Notes under the pieces: model-generated | The model's database searches: none | The model's input: the letters and a program-made list of their open reading frames with translations, nothing else | What the model was told of the DNA's origin: nothing | Shown: piece after piece, positions 25,962 through 37,100 of the stretch | Layout of the letters: the number at the start of each line of letters is the position of its first letter | How positions within the stretch are numbered: position 1 is the stretch's first letter | DNA from: Cololabis saira | Taxonomy: Eukaryota > Chordata > Actinopteri > Beloniformes > Belonidae | DNA length: 64,000 bases | Reading direction: 5' to 3' | Assembly: GCF_033807715.1 (NCBI RefSeq) | Contig: NC_084607.1 | Span: forward strand, 13,590,441 to 13,654,440 | Made by a program: the position numbers and the translations under genes

Positions 25962-26136
25962 TCTCCAAGGCTCTAAATCCCGTGACTTTAAACCAGACAT
26001 TTTGTACTTTTATGGGACAGTATTTTGTAAAGAAAGGATTTTTTTTAAAGTCAGGAACAAAGAGTTTCATTCAGATTTCCCCACCTTTTTATGGGAAAAA
26101 AGTTGTTAAAATCAGATGACTTATTGGTAGTTGTCT

Positions 26137-27250
26137 TTAACCCTTGTGCTGTCTTCGAAGGAAGGAAGGAAGGAAGGAAGGAAGGAAGGAAGGAAGGAAG
26201 GAAGGAAGGAAGGAAGGAAGGAAGGAAGGAAGGAAGGAAGGAAGGAAGGAAGGAAGGAAGGAAGGAAGGAAGGAAGGAAGGAAGGAAGGAAGGAAGGAAG
26301 GAAGGAAGGAAGGAAGGAAGGAAGGAAGGAAGGAAGGAAGGAAGGAAGGAAGGGTGGAAGGAAGGAAGGGTGGAAGGAAGGGTGGAAGGAAGGGTGGAAA
26401 GAATGAAGAAAAGAAGGAAGAAAGGAAGGGAGAAAAGAAGGGAGGAGAGAAGGAAGGAAGGGAGAAAAGAAGGAAAGGAGGAAAGAAGGAAGGAGAGAAG
26501 GAAGGAAGGGACAAAAGAAGGAAGGGAGGAAAGAAGGAAGGAAGGGAAAAAAGAAGGGAGAAAAGAGGAAGGGGAAAGGAAGGAAGGAAGGAAGGAAGGA
26601 AGGGAAAAAGGAGGAAAGAAGGAAGAAAAGAAGGAAGGAAGGGAAAAAGAAGGAAGGAAGGGAGGAAGGGAGGAAAGAAGGAAGGAAGGAAGAAAAGAAG
26701 GAAGGCAGGGAGAAAAGAAGGGAGAAAAGAAGGAAGGAAGGAAGGAAGGAAGGGAGGAAAGAAGGAAGGAATGGAGAAAAGAAGGAAGGAAGGGAGGAAA
26801 GAAGGAAGGAAGAAAAGAGGGAGGAAGGAAGGAAGGAAGGAAGGAAGGAAGGAAGGAAGGAAGGAAGGAAGGAAGGAAGGAAGGAAGGAAGGAAGGAAGG
26901 AAGGAAGGAAGGAAGGAAGGAAGGAAGGAAGGAAGGAAGGGAGGGAGGGAGGGAGGGAGGGAGGGAGGGAGGGAGGGAGGGAGGGAGGGAGGAAGGAAGG
27001 AAGGAAGGAAGGAAGGAAGGAAGGAAGGAAGGAAGGAAGGAAGGAAGGAAGGAAGGAAGGAAGGAAGGAAGGAAGGAAGGAAGGAAGGAAGGAAGGAAGG
27101 ATGGAAGGATGGATGGATGGATGGATGGATGGATGGATGGATGGATGGATGGATGGGAGAAAAGAGAAAGGGAGAAGGAAGGAGAGAGCAGGAGGAAAGA
27201 AGGAACAGGAGAATGAGGTCATTTTGACCCAAAGACAATACAAGGGTTAA
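26137..27250. mobile_element. piggyBac-like MITE carrying a ~1-kb GGAA/GGGA/GGAT expansion
   Basis: The left edge is TTAACCCTTGTGCTGTCTTC and the right edge is AAAGACAATACAAGGGTTAA. These are inverted ends, and TTAA at both borders is the piggyBac target-site signature. A remnant of internal sequence (GAGGTCATTTTGACCC) survives at the right. The rest, about 26157-27155, is almost pure purine on the plus strand: long GGAA runs, a degenerate AGAAAAGAAGG middle, a (GGGA) run near 26941, more GGAA, and a final (GGAT) run. It lies 180 bases upstream of the aanat2 E-box. Confidence 0.75.
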
Positions 27251-28438
27251 ATGGCACCTGCATATGATATGAGTACATGAGATATACGTTTCTATTCAAC
27301 TGTGTGGTTTTAAACAAGACAAAGTGTGACTGGAAGAGGATGATACGCATGGCTTTTAGAGATCAAGGGCATGTGGGCTAATGTAACGGTACAAAGTGTG
27401 TTGGGAGATTTGTGTGGATTGTTGTTGGGTGAAGAGATTTAGCGCAGACTAATTAGCTGAAAGGGCACTAGCTTTGACTGGCCTGAGGTGAACCTGTTTA
27501 CACACGTGTTTGAATGTGAACCCAACAGGGTGTCATTTGAAAGGCCTTGTGAAATATTAGGATTTTGCTGTTGTGTACATTTAACAAAAACACACACAAA
27601 AGAAACTGTTTTTTAATGCTGAATTGTTTTTTTCTCTGCAGTTGAACAGACTTCACACCCCCGTCTTCTGGCCCGAGGCTTAGCCCTAATCATTTTTAAC
27701 ATAACTCAAAGAGGTCAGACCAAAACAGAAGGATTACCCCATTACTTGTGTGTGTTTGTGCGTGTGTGTGTGTGTGTTGTGTCCAATAATAGTGTTGGAA
27801 GGGGAATCTCTTTTATAAGCCATCAACTACGTCAGCTGGATGGGTGTCCAAATCACACACACAAAGAAAGTTCTGCTCATGAGACATGAAGGACAAGCAC
27901 GGCTGTTGTAAATTGAAATTACTTTTTCTGACCTGGAGGTCCGTACTGCTGTGATTCCAGAGGGACTTTTTTTCTTTCTTTCATTGTGTTGAGTAAATCC
28001 TCCCCATCTCTTAAAATAGCCAGCCAATGAAACAAGAGTTTTTGAGAATCCTGGATCCATATTCCAATGTTTCCACACGGGAGTCTTGACACCTTAAAAC
28101 TCACACAATGACTTCCTCTACCTCATAGTACATATTCTAATCTCAGAGAGTATTTGTGTTTGCATAGTAACTTGCACAGAGGTTTTTTTTTTGTTATTTA
28201 GTGTATTATCCTTTACAGGCAATATTTAAGCCACACTGGCATTTGATCCTCATTAAACTTTAAACTGTCTTGTTGCTACTGATTAAACTGAGCATAAGTT
28301 AATCAGAACTGCAGGAGGATTGTGTTATTGTAATTGGCATTGTTTGTCCTGTGTGTGGCACAAGTCAGCATCAGTCAACTGTATGCCTGAGGCATCTGCA
28401 ATAAATATGGATCAGAGGTCAATCTCCATCAAACATTC

Positions 28439-28945
28439 CTAAACAAAAAGTGAAGTCTGGAGGGAATTTTGAGACGGAATAAAGACTGAATTTAACCCGT
28501 CAACCACTATGATGAATTTATCTGTACTGATCAATAAACCAGATAGGAAATCTGAAAATTCAGACAGAAACTCTAGATAAGCACCAGCAGGGGGCCGGAA
28601 CACTACCACTAACAAAACTGGCTTCTCTGATTTCCATCTCGGGAATTTCAGACTAAGTGTGAGGCTTTCAAATGTATTATAATCGCACTTAGGTTCAGTT
28701 TTTGTTTGGAGACTGGAGTTATAAATTGTTGCGACTCCTCCACCTCGGCCCGTGCTTCTAGGAATATGATGATTAAAGTAGCCGGGCGGAGTCGATTCAT
28801 TCAAACTAATATACTCTTCCTCCTGTAGCCATGTTTCTGTTAAACAGAAAATATCACTCCTACTCTCTGTAATTAGATCATTTACCAACAGAGACTTGGA
28901 GCTTAACGATTGTATATTTAGTAGTCCGCCTCTAATTGGTACCAA
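28439..28945 (-). pseudogene. Relic of an L2-like LINE endonuclease domain
   Basis: A minus-strand frame of 168 codons reads like the 5' part of an L2/CR1-type APE endonuclease: LLNIQSLSSKS, FCLTETWL, then STGRGGGVA. The catalytic GDFN motif expected near the end is broken (it reads VVDGLN) and the frame then stops. No reverse transcriptase follows. This is a dead fragment, truncated on both sides. Confidence 0.75.
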
Positions 28946-29154
28946 ATGTGCATTGGTTTAAATTTTTACAAGGTTATTTTGATTATTCTTAAAATGAAGA
29001 AGCATTTCCGCAAATGCAGGCCCTCATATGCTTCCATAGTGGAGGCGGTACGAGGCGGTACGAGGCGGTACGAGCCGGGGGGCGCTGAGTAGGTCCTAGT
29101 CGAAAAGGGCCATAAGAAAACCTTTGCCCCCAAATCACATTAAAACCAACTATT

Positions 29155-29361
29155 ATGATGACATCAACCATCAAACGGAATGCAGAAACCACATATGGTT
29201 CTGACTACAGCAGCACAAGGACTGTTGGAAAATTACCTAAAATGGTTAAGCCTGCTAACAAGACCACATACAGTACAATGAATCCTATCAAAGGGGAAAC
29301 TTTCGGACATTTTGGACAGCACATTTTCAACAAAACTACACCATGTCTCATTCACCTGTAA
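29155..29361 (+). other. Open fragment related to the coiled-coil ORF at 31.3 kb
   Basis: A 68-codon frame (MMTSTIKRNAETTYGSDYSS...) contains the DNA block CACATATGGTTCT, then CAAGGACTGTTGGAAAATTACCTAAAATGG. A similar block ends the larger ORF at 31293-31775. A possible splice donor (CCT/GTAAGC) lies at 29358, but no phase-compatible partner exon was found. The protein family is not recognised. It could be one piece of a duplicated retrocopy or of a mobile element. Confidence 0.35.
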
Positions 29362-29776
29362 GCGAGGCTGGTTTTAGGAGGGGCAGGGGTGGGCTGTGCC
29401 CACCCAAACGTGCGTCCTGCCCACCCAATCAAAGTTATGGGGATCCTTTATTTTTTTATAATTTTATTTTTTTATAAATATAAAAAAATATCACAGAATA
29501 TCTGTACCGTTTCTGATTGTGTGGGCACTGCGCATCATTTTTAGACACAACAATGAACGCATACCGCAGAAGTTGTGTCTCAGCGGAGGGACCCGACGTC
29601 CCAGCAAAATGAGCACAACACAGAAGTTCAGAACAGCATGGGACAGAGGGGGGCGTAGGCGGGACTTAAAATGAAGGCATCTGATTGGTTCTTTCCCCCC
29701 TGCCAAGCCTCTGGTCCTCTGACCAATCCGTTTCATTCGGACCACAAAAAACAGATTGGTCAGAGTTTTTACAGGA

Positions 29777-31191
29777 TTAAAGCGACACTATGTAACTTTT
29801 CCACCTTAATATCATATTTCCAGAGTCATTGTGATGGAACATCAACTTCCAACAGGTTTAATGACACCTCTGTCATGGTCTGAGGGGGTCTGTATCGCCT
29901 TCACTGGCACTATGTAACTTTGAGGAGCATGGTAGGAACCCTGCCACACTAAAAAACTACAAATCTTTACGGCTTTGACTGCTTTACGGCATACGTCACT
30001 TCCCCCTCCTTCCCGATTCGCAGTCGAGACGAAAATGGGCGGGGCGTGGAGCGCAGCTCCGCAGAAGCTGGTAACCCGTTGCTTTGTTGTGGCTGCAGCA
30101 GCTCCACACCACAGACGTGGGGAAAAGATTGCTAATGGTTTAACTTTTCACCGGTTTCCTGCTCGGAGGCAGAACCACGCAGGCCAAGTATCTGATATAA
30201 CAGAGTAAAAGAGTGAAAGAGCCGTCGGCTCGCTTGGATCGCGGCTGTAACGACCAAACACCTTCCACACAGTAAAGCCTGAATTATGGTTCTGCGTTAA
30301 ATCGACGCAGACATACGGCGTAGGGTACGTGGCGACGCGCAATGTACGGTGCGTGTCACCGCGTACTCTACGCCGTAGGCTCTGCGTCGATTTAACGCAG
30401 AACCATAAATCAGCCTTAAACCACAAACACTCACACAGGCGGGCGTCGGATCAAAACACGGGTTTTATTCCCCACTTCGCCAGCTAAACGCAGTTGCTGG
30501 CCAGCTCTCTGCGGTGCAATTAACCCCAATCTTCAGATAGGAGGAAAAAATATTAACTCTTATTTGTAGCTGCAGAGGAAAAAAATAATCTCACGAGGAA
30601 AACAAAAATATTGCTCACGCCTCGGAGCCTCTTCAAAGCAGTCAAAAAAAAAAAAAAAGAGAAGTAAGAGGGATACAAAACATGTACTGTATGTTGTACT
30701 ATTATACAAATTTATTGAAACACATGGCGAGTCAAACATTTACCAAAGCAGCTGCCAAACACTCCTAAACAAGGTAGCCTAAGACGTGGGTTGTGCAGAA
30801 CTGCGGCAGTAAATCCTTTCTAAAGAGTGCAGCTCCGACGAGGAGCTCCATTCTTCAGTAGGGATTTCATATGGATCCAGACCGTTAATAATCATTATTT
30901 TCTCCATATACCGCTCCCTGGCTTCCTTGTTTAAGGTATCCCGGTAAATTCCAGTTCCTTTCCAGCAGTTTAACATCTTTTTTTTTTTGCATTCCGTCTG
31001 TTCACTTGGTGAAACAGAAAAGCGTCCCGTCTTCTCTCAAAACAAATGCACGCAACGGGACAGGAGTTTTCCGGCAGTATGCGCTGGTGCTCATGGGAAA
31101 CGTAGTGTTCTTTCTGGTAAAGCACTACCGCTTTTGTCCAAAACATGCCGCCAAACTCAGAAAAGCTGAAAGTTACGTTGTGCTGCTTTAA
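29777..31191. mobile_element. piggyBac-like non-autonomous element with nested insert
   Basis: Left end TTAAAGCGACACTATGTAAC, right end GTTACGTTGTGCTGCTTTAA. These are imperfect inverted repeats bordered by TTAA on both sides. Inside lies the GC-rich palindrome at 30276-30416. A minus-strand frame (30779-30976: MLNCWKGTGIYRDTLNKEAR, then ARERYMEKIMIINGLDPYEI) resembles the start of proteins often predicted in fish transposon-rich DNA. I cannot name its family with confidence. No transposase is visible. Confidence 0.6.
30276..30416. mobile_element. GC-rich palindromic MITE, copy A
   Basis: Ends AGCCTGAATTATGGTTCTGC and the near-perfect inverse GCAGAACCATAAATCAGCCT, flanked by TAA on both sides. 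The whole unit can fold into one long hairpin around ACGGCGTAGG...CCTACGCCGT-type arms. Three other copies occur at 40575-40679, 41094-41244 and 43436-43581. A 3-bp TAA duplication suggests PIF/Harbinger, which is tentative. Confidence 0.78.
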
Positions 31192-31292
31192 AGCTGTCAG
31201 AGAGGTCAGATTTTTTTCTTTCCTTTTTCTGAACACATTATTCACTGGCTACTCTCAGGATGGAAGGACCATTTCACCCAGTATAACAATAA

Positions 31293-31775
31293 ATGTTTTT
31301 GAATACGATCACAGACTATACCTTTAAAACCAATCAGGTTGTAAACGATCAATGGCCATATCATGGACAATTACCCAAAATTGTCTCAGATGGTCCTGAC
31401 AAAGAAAAAAGCCGCAAGCAATTAAGGCTAGAAAAGAATCATGTGGAAGACACAAATGAAAAAAGTTTTGTCGAATTGATGGAGGAACAAAAAAATCAAA
31501 GACAAAACTCTGACGCTGAAATATTAGCCGGAAATAGAAAAGTTGTGGCAAATAATCTGGAAAGAAAATACAAAAAGCGAGCTGCTGAAATTAAACTTGA
31601 TGACCAAAACATTGAGAAGAAGTTTGCTGAGCAGCAGGCCAAGGAAATGAAGGCAGAAAAAGAGGCAAAAGAAAGAAGACATCTAGAGATCAAATCTGTG
31701 AACAATTACAGACAAAAACAGATACAAAAAAAGGTTGAGAAAGAAAACACATATGGTTCTCAAGGACTGTTTTGA
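31293..31775 (+). CDS. Unrecognised coiled-coil ORF (160 codons)
   Basis: This frame is long for non-repetitive intergenic sequence here. It encodes a very charged, helical protein from about residue 40 onward (for example NEKSFVELMEEQKNQRQ, then IEKKFAEQQAKEMKAEKEAK). It looks like a coiled-coil segment of a cytoskeletal or ciliary protein, or the ORF1 product of a retroelement. It is preceded by an in-frame stop and lies 100 bases after a piggyBac-like element. A LINE 3' tail begins about 130 bases after its stop. No splice signals join it convincingly to another exon. The end shares a block with 29195-29245. It may be a fragment of a retrocopy. No function is assigned. Confidence 0.35.
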   Translation: MFLNTITDYTFKTNQVVNDQWPYHGQLPKIVSDGPDKEKSRKQLRLEKNHVEDTNEKSFVELMEEQKNQRQNSDAEILAGNRKVVANNLERKYKKRAAEIKLDDQNIEKKFAEQQAKEMKAEKEAKERRHLEIKSVNNYRQKQIQKKVEKENTYGSQGLF

Positions 31776-31894
31776 AATCACCTACAATTGTTATGACTTT
31801 CCCCCCACCTGATAATTCTGAGTGCCTTGACGTACGTGGCCCCCCAGGCCCCCAGCAAATCCCCACTCCTCCACCCCTCCAGAAGTGAACGGGG

Positions 31895-32280
31895 CTAGTA
31901 CCTACTAACTCTTTGCACTATTCTGCACATCTGTACATAATATAATTGCGCTGGACTTTTTTACCAACTACCTCCTTGCACTACTGTAAATACTTCCACA
32001 CTGGGAATGCTGCAATCACCCATACTGTAACTCAAATCTGTTGTAAATCATATAATCACATCTCATCTGTTTATAATATATATTATCACTCATTCATGTC
32101 TGACCTGCACCTCATAACAGTATTTATTAATCTGCACTGTGTACATACATACTTGTATATATGTGTATATGCTGAACATTGTGTTTATTGCTGCACAAGC
32201 ATTTCCGATTAGATGCTAACTGCATTCCGTTGCCTTGTACCTTAACATGTGCAATGATAATAAAGTTGAATCTAATCTAA
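31895..32280 (+). repeat. LINE 3' end (5'-truncated copy)
   Basis: The segment has the low-GC, TGCAC-rich composition of teleost LINE 3' untranslated regions. It ends GTGCAATGATAATAAAGTTG followed by AATCTAATCTAA, a short tandem tail typical of target-primed retroposition. No reverse transcriptase remains. Confidence 0.65.
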
Positions 32281-34186
32281 AACATATATTTGTCTTTTGG
32301 GACTTTGTGTTCCCCTATTATATTTATTTTTTTCTCAATTTTCCATCACCTAGTCGTCATTTTCTCCTTGCATTTAAAAAAAACCAAAACATTTTACATG
32401 TTACACCAGCTTCTTCCTACAAAGCGTTGCTCTACTTGTTCATAGGCAGTTTGATCTAATTTTAGACAATCATGTCCCTCTGAAGTGTAAAAGACTCTTA
32501 AAAAAAGCTTGGTTTCTTAGAAAACAGGAGGCAGTCGAGTAGATTTTACTTTTTTTTTATTGTTATACACATGCTGCTGTATACACAAAGAGAGACAGAG
32601 AGCCACTACCCACCTACTGAGGAGTTATCCTGGATACCAGGCTAACAGTGGTCAGAACAGGAAGGCACAGTGTCGAGTTGAAATGGCACAGAAGAGTAGG
32701 GAATAAAGACTAAAATAACTGCTGTAACTAAAAGCTCTGGTAGGTATAAGCCTCTATAAATCACATGCAAATGCAAGCCCATGGACTGAAATGCAAAGTT
32801 TGTATCTATTGCATTGGATGAGTTCCTTGCAGTAACGCACAGATTACAAGACTGCAGCTGGACTTGGGTACTGTTAAAACATATACCTGATGTTTACCCA
32901 TGACAAAGTAAATATAGACCGTTTTAGGCAATATTGCTCAATGATAAGAAGAAGATAAATTTTCCAGTAGCGCAACGTTTGCAACAGAAACCTTTGCATA
33001 AATCATGTCTATGGGGCTGAAACTCTTGTATACTGTAGCATTTGTAAGAACACTAATGTCAATTGCAACAAGCAGGCAGCCATATCACTTCAAGGCACAT
33101 CGATCTATATGCGTGGTGTTACACGTACGTACGGGACAAAGGTCAGTAAAGCTGCTGCAGCCGCACAAACGTTACCCCTGTTGTGCAGCTATTTCAGAAA
33201 CAAAAACTGGCATTGCCATAAAAAACAAAAAAAAAAAAGATCAGCCACGTTAAGGACAAGCTTGCTGTGCCAAACCAAATCCACATGTAGGTGGAGTATC
33301 TAAGCTTGTACTAGGCTTTATCTATCTTTGAATTAAGCTGTTAGGATGTGTATATTTAGCTCTTACTGATTATCAAAGTATTAAATAAACTGCATGTTAA
33401 AATGGTTCTAGTTTAATTACCATATTTTTTCTTCCTTTCTGTATTATTATGCAAGTATATCATTTTTGAAATAACTACACAGGTTTCTAGCAGATAACAT
33501 ATACAGATACATCTGAAATAATAAAAAGACATGATGTTTAAAACGGCAGACTACTTAAAATCATTTTATAATATAGTTTCGCTGAAAAGGAATGGATAAT
33601 TGACGATTTTGTTGGAGTGCAAAATAACCACGTATGGACACAGTTAAATAAAAAAAAAATATGGTTTCAAAATTCTGCTCATAACCCAATAAGCCTCACA
33701 GGGAAAGATGGGTACCAATATCATAACTACTGAGCTTTACGAATGAAGACAATATCTAAACACAAATGGTAGTTATAAATCTTTTTGTTTTTAGTGTCAA
33801 GAAATTAAAACAGTTCATTTAAGGTTAAGTGTGCTTCAAAAGCACCACCGTGACAGGTAGTGAAATTTCTCTGGAATTTACATCACAGGACCACAACTCC
33901 GGCCAAGACACACAACTGAACACCGAAAGAGTTGATGAAAATGTTTTCAAAAACTGATGAAACAACATCTTTCTTCACACACCAGTCATAGAATAAGGTA
34001 CCAAAGACATCTGTGCAGCAGTTACATTTCAATCTGCTTTAAGGTTGGGGCATTGATGGGAACAACCTTGTTCTTCTCCGTCTGCTCTCATCACACGAGC
34101 ACTGGCTGGGGGGGAGGGAGTATTTGGGACGTGGATGAGAGTAATGAAGGGACTGGTGACCTTTGTGAAGCAAAACTGGGTCTGAG
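32281..34186. other. Probable 3' untranslated region of mgrn1 and flank
   Basis: No coding frame is supported. TTTATT at 32556-32561 (AATAAA on the minus strand) just before the LINE tail is a plausible mgrn1 poly(A) signal, which would give a 3' UTR of about 1.6 kb. A C-rich stretch on the minus strand lies at 34107-34118. Confidence 0.5.
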
Positions 34187-37100
34187 TCAGTGGTTGAGGT
34201 GTTCGTCTTCCATATGAAGGCTCCCCGTGGGACACAGAAGAGGCTGGCTGGAGCAGTTTGTGCTCTGACTTTTCAGACTTTCTGTTGACTCCGATGATCC
34301 TAAAAAGAAACAACATAACAGAGCTCAAAGTTAAGTTCCCCGTCGAGCTTTCAGAGGGAGGACTAAAGCACAAGAGACAGCTTAACCCTCATCAGTTCGG
34401 CTTTGCAGACATTTAAAAGTTTGCTTTGAGTATTAAATTCACTGCTGCAAACTTTTATTTTATTTTCTCTAGAAGAAATAAGACAGCAGTAAATCCCATT
34501 CAGATGGGGAAGTAGAACCCATAAAGAGTGAGAGCAGGCAGGAAAGCCTACATACCACAGTTATTCCTCCATGCCAATAGAGCAGGAATCAGGACCTAGA
34601 GCTGCAAAAAGTGAGGCAGCACAGACAGAAAGGATGGCGTGGAAGAAAAGAGGAGCATTAGGAAACACACAGAGGCAAGAGCACACAGGTTAGATGCAAA
34701 GCACAAGGAATCACAGCCTGACAGTCTTTGATTAAAGAAGAAAAAACTACAATGGAAATGTAACCTCTAACGGAGTCAAAATCAACCAATATGCAGACAG
34801 CTTTGTCCGTTTAAAGAGCGGCAGTAGGTTATATAATCTGAGCTGTCAGGTGATCTACACTTTAACAATCAAACTCCCTTTCCTGTGTGAAAGATCTCAA
34901 GATCCTCTACGGACAGGTGTTTGTTTTGCCCTCCTGATAGAGGATGTCTCACCAGGCAAGGACAGATCACCCGCTGGGTCACTCTCTGTTTTGGTCAAGC
35001 TGCAGTGTTCACTGCTGCAGTCCTGCAGGATGTCTCCTCCAGAATGCATCCTGTCCTCTGGATCACCCAGGACAGCGACAATGTCAAAACACATTACTTA
35101 CCGACCGCCAACACAGTGCCAAATTAATCAACTCACCGTCATCTGGGGACAGAGATTCCACCACATCCTCGGTCGCTGTGCCCTGGAAGCGGGAAAAAAA
35201 AAAAAAAAGGAGTTTGTGATAGAGTCAAAGGTCAAAGGTCAAATGTGAAACAGTGAGGCGGGGGCTGACCTCGGTTGGTGCGGGGCTACTGGAGTGAAGT
35301 GCGTGTGGCTGAGCGTCAGACATCTCTGACAGTTTCTCCTCATCCTCCTCCTGGATGGGAGAGGATGGAGATCTGAGGGTGCTGGAGGGGAAGAGGAGGC
35401 GCAGCAGTTAAGAATCAGAAAAACACAGGCAGAAACCTGCAATTCAGTTAAAAACAGAAATGTACATGATCAGACCAATTAGATTCACAACCTCGTTCTA
35501 GAGTTTTGTTATGACTAATCTTTCCGTTAAGAAGGAATCTGCATCCCACACGCGGAGCAGAGCTCAAAGCCGACAACTGGCCATGAACAGTCTCTTGAAT
35601 TTCCAGACCTCCAACTGTCTTAGTGCTTAAACTCAATTTTAGGAGCATCGACTTTAATGCAATACTTTTAATGTTTTCCATATTGACCGCATTGATTCGT
35701 TGATAAATTATTGATTAAAAGACAGACAGTTTACAAAAATAACCCACTTCTTCCTTTTACTCTAAGATAAACGGTCACACAACAAAGTAAAGCTTTAGGA
35801 AGGGAAATAAAACTATATAATACAGTATCAAGTTCTTATTAAACATGGATACCAAATTAAAATAATCACTTCCTTAACCCTTTCCTTTAAAATACAACAG
35901 TAGTTTGGCATATCTGTAGATAATTGTCAGTTTATTACCAAATCATTAACAGTTATTCTGATAAATTTGAATGTGCTGCGTTGACGTCAAAGTTAATATC
36001 GACTGAATATCTTTTCCAATAAGCTGCACATCTGTACTTGATTCAGTTTCCCTTCGGATGGTTTTTTCCCCTCCCCTAAACACACACACACACACAGTGG
36101 TGTGAACCCAGAATGCCCCCCACCCCCAGAGCCTGTGGTCATGACCGACGCTACTGAAGACATTTAACACAAGTGTGGAAAAATGTCTGATGGGAGGTGC
36201 GTGCAGAACTTTATTTTCTTTACAGCACCTCAGTGAGCAAAAGAAAAATCACTTGTTGATTCCACATCTTATCCTTTAGACAGTCATGACATGAGGGTGT
36301 GAATGATCTTTAAAAAAATGAAATAATGATTTAAGGTGTGAGTGAAGTGACTGGGAGTATTTATGGAGCAGATGCTGGTAAATTACAACCTGTACAGTCA
36401 GACTTTGAAATCAATTTAATATTGAAATCTGACTAAATGGTTGCATTCTGCACGTTTATGACCCTCTTTCCTCGTGCATGTAAACAGAAACACGCTCATG
36501 CTAAGATCACCTGTCAGGTGACTTGCTGACTTTGCCTTTCTGCAGACCTCCATCACTTAAATGCTCCGGTGAGCTCAGCTGTCGGCTTTCACCTCCCACA
36601 CCCCCAGAGAAGTTTATGTCATCATACAGGGGGGCGGACGGGATGGCAGGAGACACTGAGCACAGACCGTTCAGGGCCTCCAACAGTGAGATGGGTTCAA
36701 ACCCAGGAGGAACCGAATCAGAGTTCTGCAAAGAATTAAATACAGACTTTTACATCACAAATAAGATAAAAAACATCTAATGTGACCCCATTAACCATAA
36801 CTAAGAGGTAGAGCTGAAATAAACAAATCTTAATGTGCAAGATGTGCATGAACCGTACTGAATGCTCGTCGTGGTCCATAGTCTGTGCAAGAACGGGACT
36901 GAAGGAAACGGGAGAAAGAGCTCCAGGCTTTTTTCTCACAGCTCTGATCTGCAGCAAGGCTCTAAAAGCTGAGGAGAAACAGAGGTACAACTTAACACGG
37001 TAATAATGGGAATTCACCGGGTAGCGATATCAAACCTGCTCAATGAAGTGAAACAATGCTACTCCTCTTACGCAGCCTGCAGATGGGACAGTTGTTGGCC

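Noticed and set aside
26051..27250. Several open frames of 360-395 codons on both strands (Lys/Glu/Gly-rich and Pro/Ser/Phe-rich)
   Set aside because: They are read-through of a (GGAA)n/(TTCC)n tract whose unit cannot make stops. Composition is pure repeat and no start or splice context is sensible.
28439..28945. Active LINE endonuclease
   Set aside because: The catalytic GDFN motif is destroyed, both ends are truncated and no reverse transcriptase follows.
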